Positions 12,430 through 25,993 are shown, numbered from the stretch's first letter. The stretch is 64,000 nucleotides of DNA from Zeugodacus cucurbitae (GCF_028554725.1 NC_071668.1:17277501-17341500), one strand, 5' to 3'. Notes: generated by a model not told the origin, from the sequence alone. Made by a program: numbers and translations.

Positions 12430-14085
12430 GCGCGCTTTGTCTAGAACATCATATAGGTAGTGCATGGGTTTACCTACGTCGATCACGCTTCCAGATGACA
12501 GTTCGTTATACTCGATGCCTCTGTGATTGATATTAAATATAAGCTGAAAATTGAACTAACTCAACTTATATTAGATTGAAATCACAGAAATTTTAAAGTT
12601 CTAAAATTCTCCGTTATTTGTTGAATGATGTCATATGGTAGCAATCATATATGTAGTTCAAGAACTTCAATTTGGTATAAAAATGCATTTGAAATAATAA
12701 TTAATATTCTTTTTTTCTAATTTTCAAGAACAATTGTTTTCTACTTGATTACTCTACCACTTTGTTTCTCTACTACAATCTGTGGTGTGACTCAGTTAAC
12801 AGCAGAATAATGTTCAATTATTAAAAGTAGCTTGATAAATGACGACCATTTGCAGCATACTCCCATTAAACTATTATGGTACAACTTCATTTGCTGGCAA
12901 GCCATACGAAATTGACCGCAAACAATATTTGAAAAACCACTAAACACCTTCTCATTCTACTAAGCTCATTAATTATGCTAAATATTGTGCAAATCTTGTG
13001 TAGCGTTGGTGGTTAACAAATTAATTATTTTCTTAATTTCGAAATCATTTTCACATAAGTGGTTATTTATTGGTTTCAATTAAAGATTTAAGTGGTCAAA
13101 TTGCTATATAGATATATGATCAAATATACTGTTATTTAGATTTATTGAAACAGTTGCAATTTCAGCAATTCATTTCAATCTTTTTTTGTTGTTGGATTTT
13201 TCTTTTGTTCCACCAAACATATGTTGAACTTTGCGCTCTGCACACACACATATTTTTGCTGCATGCCATATCCGTCACGACTATGTCTGGCTGTGCAAAG
13301 CGTGTTAGGCTATTAGGTATTCATGTATGAGGGCATACATGTTTTTATAAATACAAAAAAGTATGCACGTGCTCCCCATTTGACTCCTGGTCATTTCTGA
13401 AAAAAAAGAATACCAAACGCTAATTTTGCCACACAATTAAGTTTTCGCTCCTCAGCTGGATACAACAGTTGGTAATTGTTTATATGTTTCCATACATATC
13501 TAATCAATGTTAACAAGTAGCAAGCTCATAAAAGTCAACAGCTGTTGTCTGCCAATTGCAATTATGCTCCAGTTAAACTTGTAATCATGTATTAACTGTC
13601 ACAGTTGGTTATTGTAGAGCGGCATAAAATTAATTAAGGAAATATTTTGCAATCTCATTTTTATGGAAATCATTACTATTTTTTATGAAGCATATTAATA
13701 GTAAAATTCTAAACAGGATCTAAGATGCCTCTCCTAGTGTCTAATCAATTTACCTCTAAATACTATACCACTGCTCTATGCACCCACTTGTCATTAGGGT
13801 CTCAAGTTTTCTATATAGGTATACTATTGAAATTAGTGAGTTGAGAATTGTTTTGTTGTTGTTCTTGTAGGCAAAGCCAATCTCTTTCTCTTTTCCCTTT
13901 CTACTCCAATCATCACTTATTTTTTTTTTTTTTAATTTTTGGAACCCAAAACATTTCCTTATATTACGATTATTGTTGGAAAATATTTATGTTTTCAGAG
14001 CTATACCTAGGTTTTATCGTGTCCCTTGACAAGATGGAACAAACATTGCCTCTATAAATAAGTTATGTCCATCCGAATAATTATA
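12430..14085. other. Intergenic stretch; nothing recognised
   Basis: AT-rich sequence with a few short ORFs in other frames and a 13-T run near 13,921. I see no gene or element. Confidence 0.3.
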
Positions 14086-14088
14086 ATA

Positions 14089-15085
14089 AACGGTTTTTCA
14101 AAAGGGACGCTACAAAAATTTACCGATGTGACCACAAACGACGTCATATTTTTCCCCGCTGTTTTGAAATTGCTCTTTAGTAAGGTTTGGCATTAGATAT
14201 ACAATCCAAAAACGAATCGAAATTATGTATTAAAATTTACTACCGAAATTCGGATTCAGTGGCATCAACTTCGTCAAATCTATGTTCGTCATAATCGTCC
14301 TGTCAGATCAATAATTGGGCGTCTAGTGGAGAAATTTGAATCCATAGGCACAGTACAAAATGTTCCCGTGCCAGTGAAACAAAGAAGTGTCCGTAGTGCC
14401 GAGGATATTGCTGACGCTAGCGCATCAATTGAGGAAGACCCAAATCAGTCTCTCACACGTCGTTCTCAAGCGTTGGACATCTCTGTGAGGATGTTGTAGT
14501 AAAATTGATGCGAGAACTGAAACCGCTTGACCACCAGAATCGTCGTATGTTTGTGTATTGAGCTGAGCAACCACTTGAAAATGATCCGAATTCTCATCGA
14601 ACAATCATCATCTGCATTGAGTCACCATTGCATCCCGAAAAAAAATCGGTTTGGTGCGGTTTGTGATATGGACTTGGACAATATGTGGTTTCAATAGGAC
14701 GATGCCACAAGCCATACAGCGAATGTCGCAATCGATTTATTGAAAACCAAGTGTGGGGAACGTGTAATCTCACGAAATGGCCCAGTCAATTGGACGACTC
14801 TTTCTGCGATCTGATGCCGTTAGACAATTTCCTGTGGGTCTACGTCAAGTCTGTGGTCTATGTGAACAAAACAACGATGATTGATGAACTTCGTACGAAT
14901 ATCGAACGTGAAATTGCAGTAGTGTCGGTCGATTTATGCTTGAAAACCCGTCGAAAATTGGGTTCAGCGACTGGAATTCTGTAAGCCCTTGGTGGTCATG
15001 CAAAGAAATCAAGTTCCATACATAATGATATCAAATTGTTTTATTTAAAAAAAAACTTTTGTAGCGCTCTTATTGAAAAACCCTT
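14089..15085 (+). mobile_element. Decayed DD41D mariner element with recognisable ends
   Basis: The inverted ends (GGTTTTTCAA...CGCTACAAAA, imperfect) are flanked by TA dinucleotides (14087-14088, 15086-15087). Inside, the plus strand reads a transposase with many stops: an N-terminal helix-turn-helix piece (SIIGRLVEKFESIG; SAEDIADAS; LTRRSQALDIS), then a jump past the first catalytic block to WCGL, then WFQ*DDATSHTA and ERVISRNGPVNW. It is 997 bp, with a central deletion and several frame breaks. Confidence 0.8.
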
Positions 15086-15089
15086 TATT

Positions 15090-18000
15090 AATCAAAATAA
15101 TTCTTCATTAAAATATCTGCAGGCTATCTTCTAATTATTTCTAAATACTATAGACTTTTACCGATATCCTTTGCTACTTGGTCCTTCTATCGCAGATATC
15201 AAATAGGCTGATCACGACATATAGATTATGTAGCCTCTTTATTCTAAGGGGTTTTATTGTACTCATTGGTGTATTTCAATAATATAAATATTTTAAGAAC
15301 GAACTGCATGTTAGGTTCTGAATTACCTACAGTGCTTGTTGATTAATCTCAAACTGAGACGCCTATCTGATGTTAGACGCATCTCTTCCCTATTATAGTA
15401 ACATTACTTTATATGGTAAACATACAGCTCCGAGAATAATACAACGCAATGTAGAAATAGTTCTTCCGATATACTAACCAACTACTGACAGTAAAGATAT
15501 GCCGAGAACTTTAGTGAATTCTTCAACAAAATATATCGGAAAGACTCCACAAACCTTGCTTTTGGGATCTACATAAAGAATTTACTTATATGTGACTTTT
15601 AATATTGTCCAAATGAGAAGTCGCTTCTGAAGTTAAATAATTTACATATATAACCCAGCATATATTGTTCAAGCTTATTCGAATTAACGAGTACCTACTG
15701 TATTTACATGAGTTCCAATTATGATTTCAATAACATTAACCATAAATTCTATGCACCTTTGTTCTAATCTACGTATCCACATATATAATCAGGTATGATA
15801 CAACACATATATTTCTCAAAGCACCCATATGAAACGGCACTTTTATGTATGTGGCAGTGTCAACTAGTGCGCCACAATCAAAGCATAAGTAGTGAACTAG
15901 TTTTAATTGTATTCAAAGCGGATTCGAATCTGAAATAACAACACATAAACATGCTCACATATAACTACTTACGTAAATTATAAATATTTTTTATATCTCC
16001 GCTGATTTTAATTAATTAATAAACCCTTTTGCATGAGTTCTTTTCACACCATTCACGCTTTCATTGGCTCCATTCTGCACATATACTTATCATATTTATC
16101 TTTAAATGTGATTATATAATATTCTCACCAACTCATGCTGCGGTGATATTCATAATTCATTGTGAAAAACACCTAAAGTACTCGGAAATACTTTGCACGA
16201 TCTTTTATTGCTCCAATTGTTTGCTTTTATCGCCGCTAAGCTGCTGTCACGCCCATTTGCTAAGATAACAAACAATTAGAAACTATTTACGGGTATTAGC
16301 TGATTTTTGCTCGATTTTTCTTACATTTTACAAACAGAATGAAAAATGCTCGCTGTGTCTATTCTAAACACTTTAAGGAAGTCAAATTGGCTGTGCAGTG
16401 TATTGATCGACGTTCGAGCGCCTTTAGTCTTTATTCTCTGCGATTTGCTTTTGAGTATGGCATATCATGCGCCGTAAACGTTTACGCAACTTTCTGTTTA
16501 GAAAAAATCATATTCAACCTTGTGGCGTTGACTGGAATTTCACAGTTTAATTAGATTTCAATAAGTCAACATTCAATTATATGAGGTAATACATATGTAT
16601 ATACGAGTATAAGTGTCGATAACGGCTATTCATGTAATTAGTCTCCCGTCCAGTCTATACTGTAATGATTTGACATTTTTCTTTAGCCATTGGGTGCAGT
16701 GTAGTTAGTTTAATTGAGTGTTCTAAACTTCTCATTTGATTTACTTTCCATAATTGTGGGTATTTGAATTGGTCCAATGCCTAAAGAGGTCTAAAATTTA
16801 ATGTCTGGTTGTTTGATCCGTATAACTGCCTTACAACTGATCAATTATATATTTTATTCCGAGAGATGGTGCCAGGGTCAAATTATTGCCTCAACATCCT
16901 TATGGTCGAATTTGCCTTATATTCGATATAAAATCAGTCAAAATGGAACTGCGCTCCCAAAAATTTTATGCATAAGATAGCACTCAGTCGAAGTATTACT
17001 AAAATCAATTATCATTCCGATAGCGCTAAGATCAAATTATTATGTTCAAAACCTCTTTATGGACCGATTTGGGTTATATTCGAGATGTATATATTGTGTA
17101 ACGAGAGAGAACTACGCTTGCAAAAAATAATTCCGCTAGATGGCGCTTAGTCGGTAGTCGGAGTACTACCAAAAAATGATCTTGTATTAAAAAGGTTATT
17201 TAAATTATAGTTCGCCGAAGGGGTTCTTCTGATCTGATTTAGAAGGATCTTTCTGATCCATTAGGAGTTTTTTGGTATCAGAAAAGACAGTACTCAAAAA
17301 CTGTTCAAATGAGAACTTCCTGTATATGCAGAGATCGGCCTACTAACCAACCTATCTTTGTTCGCCGAAAACGGGCAATAAATCAACAAAATAATTCTCG
17401 ATTTAGTAAGACTATCAAGCTAATATAAAAAAACGCCGTTGCCGTTGTCAACCAGTTATACCCTATTAAATATTGTTCAGGAATGATAAGATCGCCCTCC
17501 TCGGTCAGGTTATACAACTAGCTGGAGCTGCTAAGTTTCGGGTTCACTATTCATAGATATATATGTCCCCAGTCCTTGGGAAGATACGGCATAATTCATA
17601 ATCTCCGAAGTTTTATAAAAAAAAACAACTCAAGAAGAAGACATTTCAAAGAAAGGTTCCTCACTATGATCATTCGACTTTATAGTGTAGAACTATGAAT
17701 GATTCAGGATTTTATAGATTTAAGTTTTGTGACACTTTGGTGATAAATATGTATATAGTAAGAATAAACGAAAAGTCGAAGAACTTATCAAAACTGATGC
17801 TAAGAAAGTAGTTCAAGAACTGCTAGAACTAAAGTATAATTATCTATACATAAAATAGCGATTTAACATTCTCTGGGCAATGAATAGTTCGATTCGAAGA
17901 TTCTAAATCATATCTAAACTCTGCTTATAATTTGAAAAAACTATTCTTACGACCGACTAACAATCAAGTCACCAACAACAATTTATAAACACATTCTTCA

Positions 18001-19290
18001 TGACTTTATAAGAAACTAGTCTTGTTAGTCAGGGAAAACCCTAAACCGCTACCGCAACGAATTATAGTTTGTTATTTCCTCTTTGTTTAGCTATATTTTC
18101 GTGGGCGTTGTTGATCGTCATTTCGGTAGTAATCTACCGGTCCGATCTATATATTTCAAACGCTTGATTTTTACCTTGACAATTAAAAATGAAATTAAAA
18201 ATTTGTGTTCATTTGTTCTGCTTACTCATTGACGCTTGTCGGTTGACGCTCACTCAGCCGCTTGGTCACACGTTAATTTGCATATTGTCGCCACAATCTA
18301 TTATTTTTTTTTCCTTTTTTTTTGTTCTATACGAATGCGATTGATATACTGGTACGCGATTTGCGCTTCAAGCAATGTATGCGACACTTATGCATGTTTA
18401 TTAATTATGGCAGTATGCGTTGTTAATTGGAATATATAGATTTTTAATTAATCGGCATATCGCAGCGCAAAGTAAAGCAAAGCAAAGGGTTCCGCCAAAG
18501 CCACATTTGTGTACATATTTAGCCAATATTGCACTAAGCCGCGCTGAGCTGTGCTGAGCTCCACTCAGCCGGCATGAGCTCGCCTAAGTATGTTGTGGTG
18601 TTATATGCATGATCATTGGCTATAAGCTCTGATAAACTCATAGCAATGTGCAAAGAAGTGGGGAATATCACAACCAATTGTTTTGTCGGTAGCAGGTCCG
18701 GTAGCAGAAACATGATTTTGATGGATGGATAAACGAATGCTTAAGAAGCTTATTAGATGGTGTATGCGTTAGGACTTGATCAGCATATGTAAGGATTGAT
18801 TGGGAGCAAGTAGATTTTTATTTTTGAGGCAAATTTTTTTGGTTCGAGAGAATTAAACCTACAATATTGAGATACAATCTAATCAAGACACATAATATGT
18901 AAAAAAATGTTAAATAAACCCTAAAAACCTAATCGTAGGGATAAAGTCTTCTAATATACCCTATAGTATAATCTAAAAATTTCATAAATCGACTATTTGC
19001 CGAGTCTATACAAATCTTTTTTTAGCTTAAAAGTAGAGGAATTATCCTCCTTAGACAACCAATGCCTGCTTTCACTGGGGATTAAATCTACAATTATCGT
19101 TCAACAGGGCTAAATTAGCTCGTCGTCCGTCCATCAGATCCTACCGAACAAGGAGACAAGTATCCAATGAACACAGTAAATTCCCTTCATGCATCATGAT
19201 TGATTTAAATATCTTATAGATAATTTCTGGATATATTGGCCGAGTGAGGTGTACATATTCTTAATTAGAGACTCAATCGACAATGAATAT
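15090..19290. other. Long intergenic stretch; an imperfect duplication at 16.9-17.2 kb
   Basis: No gene recognised. Around 16,900-17,030 and 17,050-17,180 two diverged stretches share TTATATTCGA, a CGCT(C/T) word, a GCGCT/AGCACT-AGTCG word and AGTA(T/C)TAC, suggesting an old duplicated element. Other ORFs are below 80 codons. Confidence 0.3.
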
Positions 19291-19292
19291 AT

Positions 19293-19990
19293 AGGGTGAT
19301 CCAAACTATGTTCAGCGATGAGGCCTATTTCTGGCTCAATGGGTATCTAAGCAAGCAAAATTGCCGCATTTGGGACGGAGGGCAACCTTCCGACATTCAG
19401 GAGCTGCTATTTCATCCAGAAAGAACAACGATTTGGGGTGGTTTGTGGACCGGTGGAATCATCGGACCATATTTCTTCAAAAATAATGCCGGTGAGAACA
19501 TAACTGTCAATGGCGACCATTATCGTGCCATGATAACCGACTATTTGATTCCTGAAATTGAAGCTCGTGATCTTTGGTTTCAACAAGAGGACGCCACTTT
19601 CCACACATCGCATCAATCAATGGATTTTTGAGATAAGACTTCGATGAGCAGGGATTTCACGTTTTGGGACGGTCGATTGACCTCCAAGATCGTGTGATAT
19701 CTATCACACCGTTAGACTTTTTTCCTGTGGGAATATGTGCAGTCTAAAGTATATGCGGACAATCGTGTTCGATTCAGGTCTTGTCATTCGCCAGTTACCA
19801 GTCAAAATGCTCGAACGAGTCATTAAAAATTGGACTCAACGAATGGACTACCTCAGACATAGGCGCAGTCAGCATTTGAAAGAGGTAATCTTTAAAAAAA
19901 TAAATGCCAAAGAATGTTCTTACGAATGATAATAAACATTCCCCAATAAATTTGAATTTTCTAAAAAAAGTAGGTAACCTTGAAACCCCT
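19293..19990 (+). pseudogene. DD41D mariner transposase, N-terminus missing
   Basis: After a GGGTGAT string that resembles the family end, the frame opens directly in the catalytic core: MFSDEAYFWLNGYLSKQNC with the first aspartate, then WTGGIIGPYFFKNNAG and TVNGDHYRAM, then WFQQEDATFHTS with the second, after which a stop at 19,629 and frameshifts follow. The C-terminus (ERVIKNWTQRMDYLRHRR) is readable in another frame to 19,929. The N-terminal DNA-binding part is absent. Confidence 0.8.
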
Positions 19991-20310
19991 TTACTAACTT
20001 TTGGAAGGTGATAGTTGGTCAATCACTGAAACATTTTAGAAGGAGAGCAGGACCCTAAATGAATTTCTTACTACATACTTGACGTAAAAACCACAGACAA
20101 ATGTCTGTTGGAAGCTTAGATCGAACCAAGGGTAGTAGTGTATGGGGATAGTAGATATTACAACGTAGCAGTAAGAAGTAGTGGGATTGTTCCTTCATGA
20201 AGAATGGACCTGCTCCTTGCGCCATATTTAGGGCATAAATCCTGCGTCACTTACCTCTAAATTGGGTCAATAATGATCAAAATAAATCGATAACAACAAA
20301 AAAGATAAAA

Positions 20311-20382
20311 CATTCGATAACATTTTTCGATAAATATAATCGAAAACATTCGATAACATTTTTCGATAAATATAATCGAATA
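20311..20382. repeat. 36-bp tandem duplication
   Basis: Two adjacent copies, starting at 20311 and 20347 with CATTCGATAACATTTTTCGA, differ at one base near the end. Each unit is itself rich in TCGATA words. Confidence 0.95.
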
Positions 20383-20399
20383 TTTTTTCCAATTCTGAA

Positions 20400-23265
20400 A
20401 ATTTGATTTCTCTGTCAGAAATATGAAAAAAATATTTAGTCTCTGAGCAGCATTTCCGTTCTTGGTTCAATATATCCAAAGCAAATGAATCACCTAATGC
20501 AACTTTGGAATTCAAAATGGAATTGCTGTTTGAAGACAAGGTTAGCTTACAATGTACTTGTTGTCGGTACTTTACTGAAAGAACTGCTTTACGATTTTTG
20601 TTGCTCGATTTTTTTCAAAATTATAAATTTAACTGCTCAGCCCACTTGTGCTACTGAATGCATTAACAGCTGACATTTTGATATATGAGTTATGACTGGC
20701 GGCTGCTGCATGAGAATTTCGCGAAGTAAGCAAATATTTGGTGTGATAAATAGTTACATATGTATATCAGAATTTTATATATTTATATATATAAATGTAT
20801 ATATCAATTCATATATAAACTTATTGCTTTGATATTTTCGTTTGTTTGTATATCAAATAATAAATATGAATCCACACCCAGTTATCAGATTTTGAAAGCC
20901 AACATTACTCCTTAGAATATTGATTGAAATCTATAACTCAAAAAATTAAGAAAAAATATATATTATATATGACAGCTGCTGCTCAAAAATTTATTACGAA
21001 GCAAATGCTTTGACAGTAAGGCGGTTGTTGTTGGACGCCAAGCGCCAAGCAGTTTATTGTGTTATTGTTGTTCTCAAATACATATGCTTACAAGTTAGAT
21101 AACCACATTTGGTTATCTTACGCTAAAAATCTAAAGAACCAAATGAAACTACTTAATAACTGTGAATTAGAGCGCCAATGCCATAGTTGGCAAGCGCATA
21201 AGGCACCCACAGCTACACAAGTGTTTGTATGTAGATTTTTATGCAAATAAAAAATATGAAAAAATTATTAAATATATTTACACACATGTACATTAGTTTC
21301 CAACGCTTACTCAGTACTCGCGCACGCTGACAATGGCAGTGACAGTGGCGACGGCCACACGGCAGCTTGCCGCTACAGTTATAGCGCCATTTCAATAACA
21401 GTTTCAATTTCAATTGTTCAAAATTTGAATTTTACATTTTTGTATAAATTGCACGCTCACATACAATCAAACACACATACCAAGCCACAGGCAAGCATTC
21501 GCTTGAAATTTATGTTGTTTGGCAGGAATTTGAATTGACAATTTGACAGCAAGCGAAAATGTATTTGACGCGGCAAATGAAACGTGACAAACGATGTCGA
21601 TTTTAACAAAAACAAAAAAAAAAATTCTGTAAACAATAACAAATCACATACACACTATAACTTTTCTTACACAGTGCCGTTGTGACATGTTCAGCATGGT
21701 GTGGGTGGTTGGCGGTTGGCGGTGGTTGCTGGCCGTCTGTGGGCTGTCACCATGTGTGGCATTAACGTATCATAAGCCATGTTGATTGTGTAATCATATG
21801 CCTTGTTGTTGCTGTTGCGGCGTGCTTTGGCAGCTGTCAAGCATAATTTGTGCGCATAGTGTTAAAAGTTCTTAACCATAAGCTTTACTTCCATACTTTT
21901 ATGGCTGTGCTAATATTTATGTATACATATATATTTGTTAAATTTCGGGAAGTTAAGTAATATTATGTCTTATCCCACACGACACGTGATTGTGTTTTGC
22001 TACAAATGCTATTAGCCAAATTTGTTGGCAGTTTTTTTAGCTATCGCTTAGTTCTACAGTGCGTATGAGTAATCATTTGATGCTTTCATTGAAACGGTGA
22101 CAATTTTAACTCCACGATAATGATGTGGGTTTATAATGACCCTTTACAAAAATTGTAAAGATAGTGCTAATTAAAAATACCCATTAGAAATTTATTAATT
22201 TAGTTAGACATTACTTTCATAATATACATCTTTTAAGACATGAATAGACGCTTGGAATACTAATGGACTTGACAAAAAAGCGGCAGTTCAGTTCTACAGA
22301 CACCAGAACACAGAATCTGAACTGAAAATAAGAGATATATTAATTTAATAAGAATTATTATACAAAAAAATTTATTTCTATTCGGTTTCGTTTTATAATT
22401 CATCAGGGTAAATGTGAACTCCAATAAATTGGCCTTCTAAATGCTTACCAATGTCTGTCACTGAAGTCGAATATTTCATTATTGAACTTAATCTGGGCAT
22501 CTGGGTATACTCTGGCGCTTATGTTATGTTTCTACTGCAAATTGACTTGAAACTCTGTTCAGTATACATGCTAAGACATTCAAGATTTTGCTCAGTGGGA
22601 GTTCTTTTGCCTATATTTTGTTGCCTCATAATCAAACACCCTTAAAGGATGCAATTCAATTGAGAAAGTAAAACAAAACGATCTCCTATGTAATATCTTA
22701 AACTGAAAAGTTTCTGCTGCAAATATATCATGATAAATCTGCGCTGAACCTCAATAATCAGTCATTCTCTGATAACATGAAGAAAAAAAATTATATCTTT
22801 TTTCTGACAAATGAATGTATGAATTCATGAAAATGAAATATGAAGGCTGAAATCTTCTGTTTTTATCGAAGACAAACTTGTATTTTACGCGCTTACTTGA
22901 GAGCAGGAGAAGATATTAATCGGGCTAAGACCCACACAATTATCGTTCTGTTGAAAGTGGGTAAGACTTTCCTTTAGAATTGCAGGTATTTATAACAGGA
23001 CACATACATGACGGTTGTAGAGTTCTATGATTGCCCATAAATATGTCTTTAAGATGACGAAGCAATAGATCTGTAAATACGCTCTTCTAAACAAAAGTTT
23101 CATCATTTGGTTCTACTACAGCTGATTTCTTTATAAGAATGCCGAATAAGATATTAAAAGTAGATAAAAATGTGGATCATCATAGTTTAGAATAAAAAAT
23201 TACATAAAAATACGGAATTTTGGGTTCGAATGTAAAGACTAGTAGTGTAATGAGGAATAGAAGAA
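20400..23265. other. Intergenic stretch; nothing recognised
   Basis: AT-rich with TATATA runs near 20,770-20,830 and ordinary sequence elsewhere. No ORF over about 65 codons is convincing. Confidence 0.3.
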
Positions 23266-23269
23266 TTCA

Positions 23270-23395
23270 GTAAAGCTATCTTAAGGAGCTATACCAGTGT
23301 GACTTTTTCAAAAAATCGATTTAGAGCTTATTTTTAGCTGATTTGATAGTTTATACTTTCAAAAATATCCTGTGAAAGCGGTAAGGTCGTATCCT
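23270..23395 (+). repeat. Old dispersed repeat R1, left part
   Basis: The segment with ACCAGTGTGAC, TTTTTCAAAAAATC and TGATAGTTTATA matches, in reverse complement, 34,375-34,475. The repeat is interrupted here by a Jockey-like insertion and resumes at 23,787. Confidence 0.65.
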
Positions 23396-23760
23396 TTTTT
23401 TTGTTTTTTTATTACAATTATACCTAGTATACAATGATTAAATACTAACAACAATTCTATTCTTCCGTCGGTTTTCTCGTTCAGCAGTTCCGATGAGTCT
23501 GGATGCCTCTTCATTTACATGCTGTCTAAGCCTCATTTCGTGAGTCTTTGCATGTTTGGTTATTTCGTTTACAACTGAATTCACACCAAGATCACGGTGA
23601 AGATCAGCAGGTCTAATATACCAAGGAGCATTAACTATACTTTTGGAAGCGCTGAATACAAGCAATACAGTTTTGACTTGAGCAAAACATAGGCCCAAAT
23701 TGGCTTTAGTACTTGATTATATATAAACAGCTTGTTTTCGATTCGTGCGTGCGAGCCTGG
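23393..23760 (-). pseudogene. Jockey-like LINE, 3' end with poly(A)
   Basis: On the minus strand the ORF 23,698-23,438 ends a Jockey-type reverse transcriptase polyprotein: IVNAPWYIRPADLHRDLGV, then HEMRLRQHVNEEASRL. A T-rich run on the plus strand at 23,393-23,415 is the poly(A) tail in reverse. It is strongly 5'-truncated; the upper limit is uncertain. It sits inside repeat R1. Confidence 0.75.
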
Positions 23761-23786
23761 ATTTCCTACCGACTATATCTTGAATA

Positions 23787-23876
23787 CGACATTTCTCAAA
23801 ATTGCTGACATCATAACTCAACGGGAAATTGGCCGATCGACTTCAAATTTAAACTGAGTATTCTTGAATATTGATA
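23787..23876 (+). repeat. Old dispersed repeat R1, right part
   Basis: Sequence from ACGACATTTCTCAAAATTGC to ACTGAGTATTCTT matches the reverse complement of 34,185-34,290 with few differences. Confidence 0.75.
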
Positions 23877-24145
23877 TCATCGGAAGCAACAACCGCGCCG
23901 ATTGTTCTGCTTTTTCCAGACTTGAGAAGGAAGCGAAGCGTATGGTTCTGGTGGTGAATGAGGACAAGACGAAATATCTCCTGTCATCAAACAAACAGTC
24001 GGCGCACTCGCGTCTTGGCTCCCACGTCACCATAACTTTGAAGTAGTAGATAGTTTCGTATATCTGGGAACCAGCATCAACAACACCAACAATGTCAGCC
24101 TCGAAATCCAGCGCAGAATCACTCTTGCCAACAGGTGACAATGGC
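23877..24145 (+). pseudogene. LINE reverse transcriptase fragment
   Basis: The plus strand reads the end of a reverse transcriptase domain: SRLEKEAKRMVLVVNEDKTK, SSNKQSAHSRLGSHVT, then after a frameshift FEVVDSFVYLGTSINN and SLEIQRRITLANR. It is a short piece without the YxDD centre or the rest of the polyprotein. It seems to belong to the same LINE family as 35.4-36.2 kb and 49.8-50.2 kb, which show other parts. Confidence 0.75.
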
Positions 24146-24169
24146 CTACGAACCTATTTGATTTGTTGA

Positions 24170-25056
24170 AAATTGTCAATTTGGCATTAAAAAAATTACA
24201 CTTTTTTCAGAACTTCGCCAATTTGTTATTATAATTTTTGATATTTTTCAAAAATCGTAGGACATTATATAGGAAATACCTTCAACTTTAATACACTTTT
24301 TGAATTTTTTAGTTTCAGCTACTCATTCGGAATCATGTCAGCTGTTGCAGAACTTTTTTTGGCACCTCCCAAGACAGCACATAACTCCGTTATTTTTCAA
24401 TATTAATATAGCTGAAAATATACCTTATTACGTCCAAAAAACTTCGAAACCTTGGATCGAGTACTTTAAAAAAAAAAAAAAACATTCACAAAAATCGCCT
24501 AATTTTTCATGGGTTATATTGGTATAGCCCATTAAGCAACGGATTTCAGATGGTTACGCTCCTTGTTTTTGTTCTATAATATTCACTTAGTTTTTATAGT
24601 GTGAAGAGGAAGGATATATATTTTTTTTAATATATAAAAAGATATTATTAAATATAATTATTAATTCAATTTTAACTATCAACTGGCCAAATCAACTCTG
24701 GTTGCACAGCTGATAAGGCTTTAATTGAAATTTAAATATTTTTATTTATTTATCCATGTGAATATGTAGACTTATACATGCTCTTTTCACTTCTATATTT
24801 TCGTGTATATATTTACAATCCTGCCACGCTGCTTCAACAAATAAACGCCTTTGCGTAGTAGCATGCATAATTAACAATTAATTGATGCTTGAAATACGCA
24901 TGTTGACACTTGTGCATACAAAGTAGTAAGTGAACACAAACTTAAACACAAATTGACAGAGTGACACTGCGCCGAAACTGGTAAACGATTACCGAGACAA
25001 AATATGAGCGCGCAATACTGGATTACATACATAGTTTTTTTTTACATAAATGCAAA
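24170..25056. other. Intergenic stretch; nothing recognised
   Basis: AT-rich DNA between the LINE fragment and the mariner element. A run of A near 24,470 and several TATA strings are the only visible features. Confidence 0.3.
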
Positions 25057-25058
25057 TA

Positions 25059-25991
25059 AAGGGTGATTTTTTAAGAGCTTGATAACTTTTTAAAAAAAAA
25101 AAACGCATAAAATTTGCAAAATCTCATCGGTTCTTTATTTGAAACGTTAGATTGGTTCATGACATTTACTTTTTGAAGATAATTTCATTTAAATGTTGAC
25201 CGCGGCTGCGTCTTAGGTGGTCCATTCGGAAAGTCCAATTTTGGGCAACTTTTTCGAGCATTTCGGCCGGAATAGCCCGAATTTCTTCGGAAATGTTGTC
25301 TTCCAAAGCTGGAATAGTTGCTGGCTTATTTCTGTAGACTTTAGACTTGACGTAGCCCCACAAAAAATAGTCTAAAGGCGTTAAATCGCATGATCTTGGT
25401 GGCCAACTTACGGGTCCATTTCTTGAGATGAATTGTTCTCCGAAGTTTTCCCTCAAAATGGCCATAGAATCGCGAGCTGTGTGGCATGTAGCGCCATCTT
25501 GTTGAAACCACATGTCAACCAAGTTCAGTTCTTCCATTTTTGGCAACAAAAAGTTTGTTAGCATCGAACGATAGCGATCGCCATTCACCGTAACGTTGCG
25601 TCCAACAGCATCTTTGAAAAAATACGGTCCAATGATTCCACCAGCGTACAAACCACACCAAACAGTGCATTTTTCGGGATGCATGGGCAGTTCTTGAACG
25701 GCTTCTGGTTGCTCTTCACCCCAAATGCGGCAATTTTGCTTATTTACGTAGCCATTCAACCAGAAATGAGCCTCATCGCTGAACAAAATTTGTCGATAAA
25801 CACATTTCGAACCGAACACTGATTTTGGTAATAAAATTCAATGATTTGCAAGCGTTGCTCGTTAGTAAGTCTATTCATGATGAAATGTCAAAGCATACTG
25901 AGCATCTTTCTCTTTGACACCATGTCTGAAATCCCACGTGATCTGTCAAATACTAATGCATGAAAATCCTAACCTCAAAAAAATCACCCGT
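25059..25991 (-). mobile_element. DD41D (rosa-type) mariner element, internal deletion, copy 1
   Basis: The ends A(A/C)GGGTGATTTTTT are inverted and flanked by TA (25057-25058 and 25992-25993). At 933 bp it lacks about 370 bp of the 5' coding part that copy 2 at 56.1 kb keeps. Elsewhere the two are nearly identical, including a 12-A run near the end, so both moved recently. Confidence 0.92.
25166..25877 (-). pseudogene. DD41D transposase, copy 1, frameshifted by deletion
   Basis: The first two dozen codons (through NQCSVRNVF) are followed by a deletion that shifts the frame into the catalytic core, so the long open stretch from about 25,819 has no proper start. That stretch holds FSDEAHFWLNGYVNKQNC (first Asp), WFQQDGATCHTA (second Asp) and, after 41 residues, the third Asp in CDLTPLDYFLWGYVK. 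It ends QHLNEIIFKK with a normal stop at 25,166. The C-terminal half is intact, the DNA-binding half is gone. Spacing DD41D defines the rosa-type subfamily known from Ceratitis. Confidence 0.9.
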
Positions 25992-25993
25992 TA

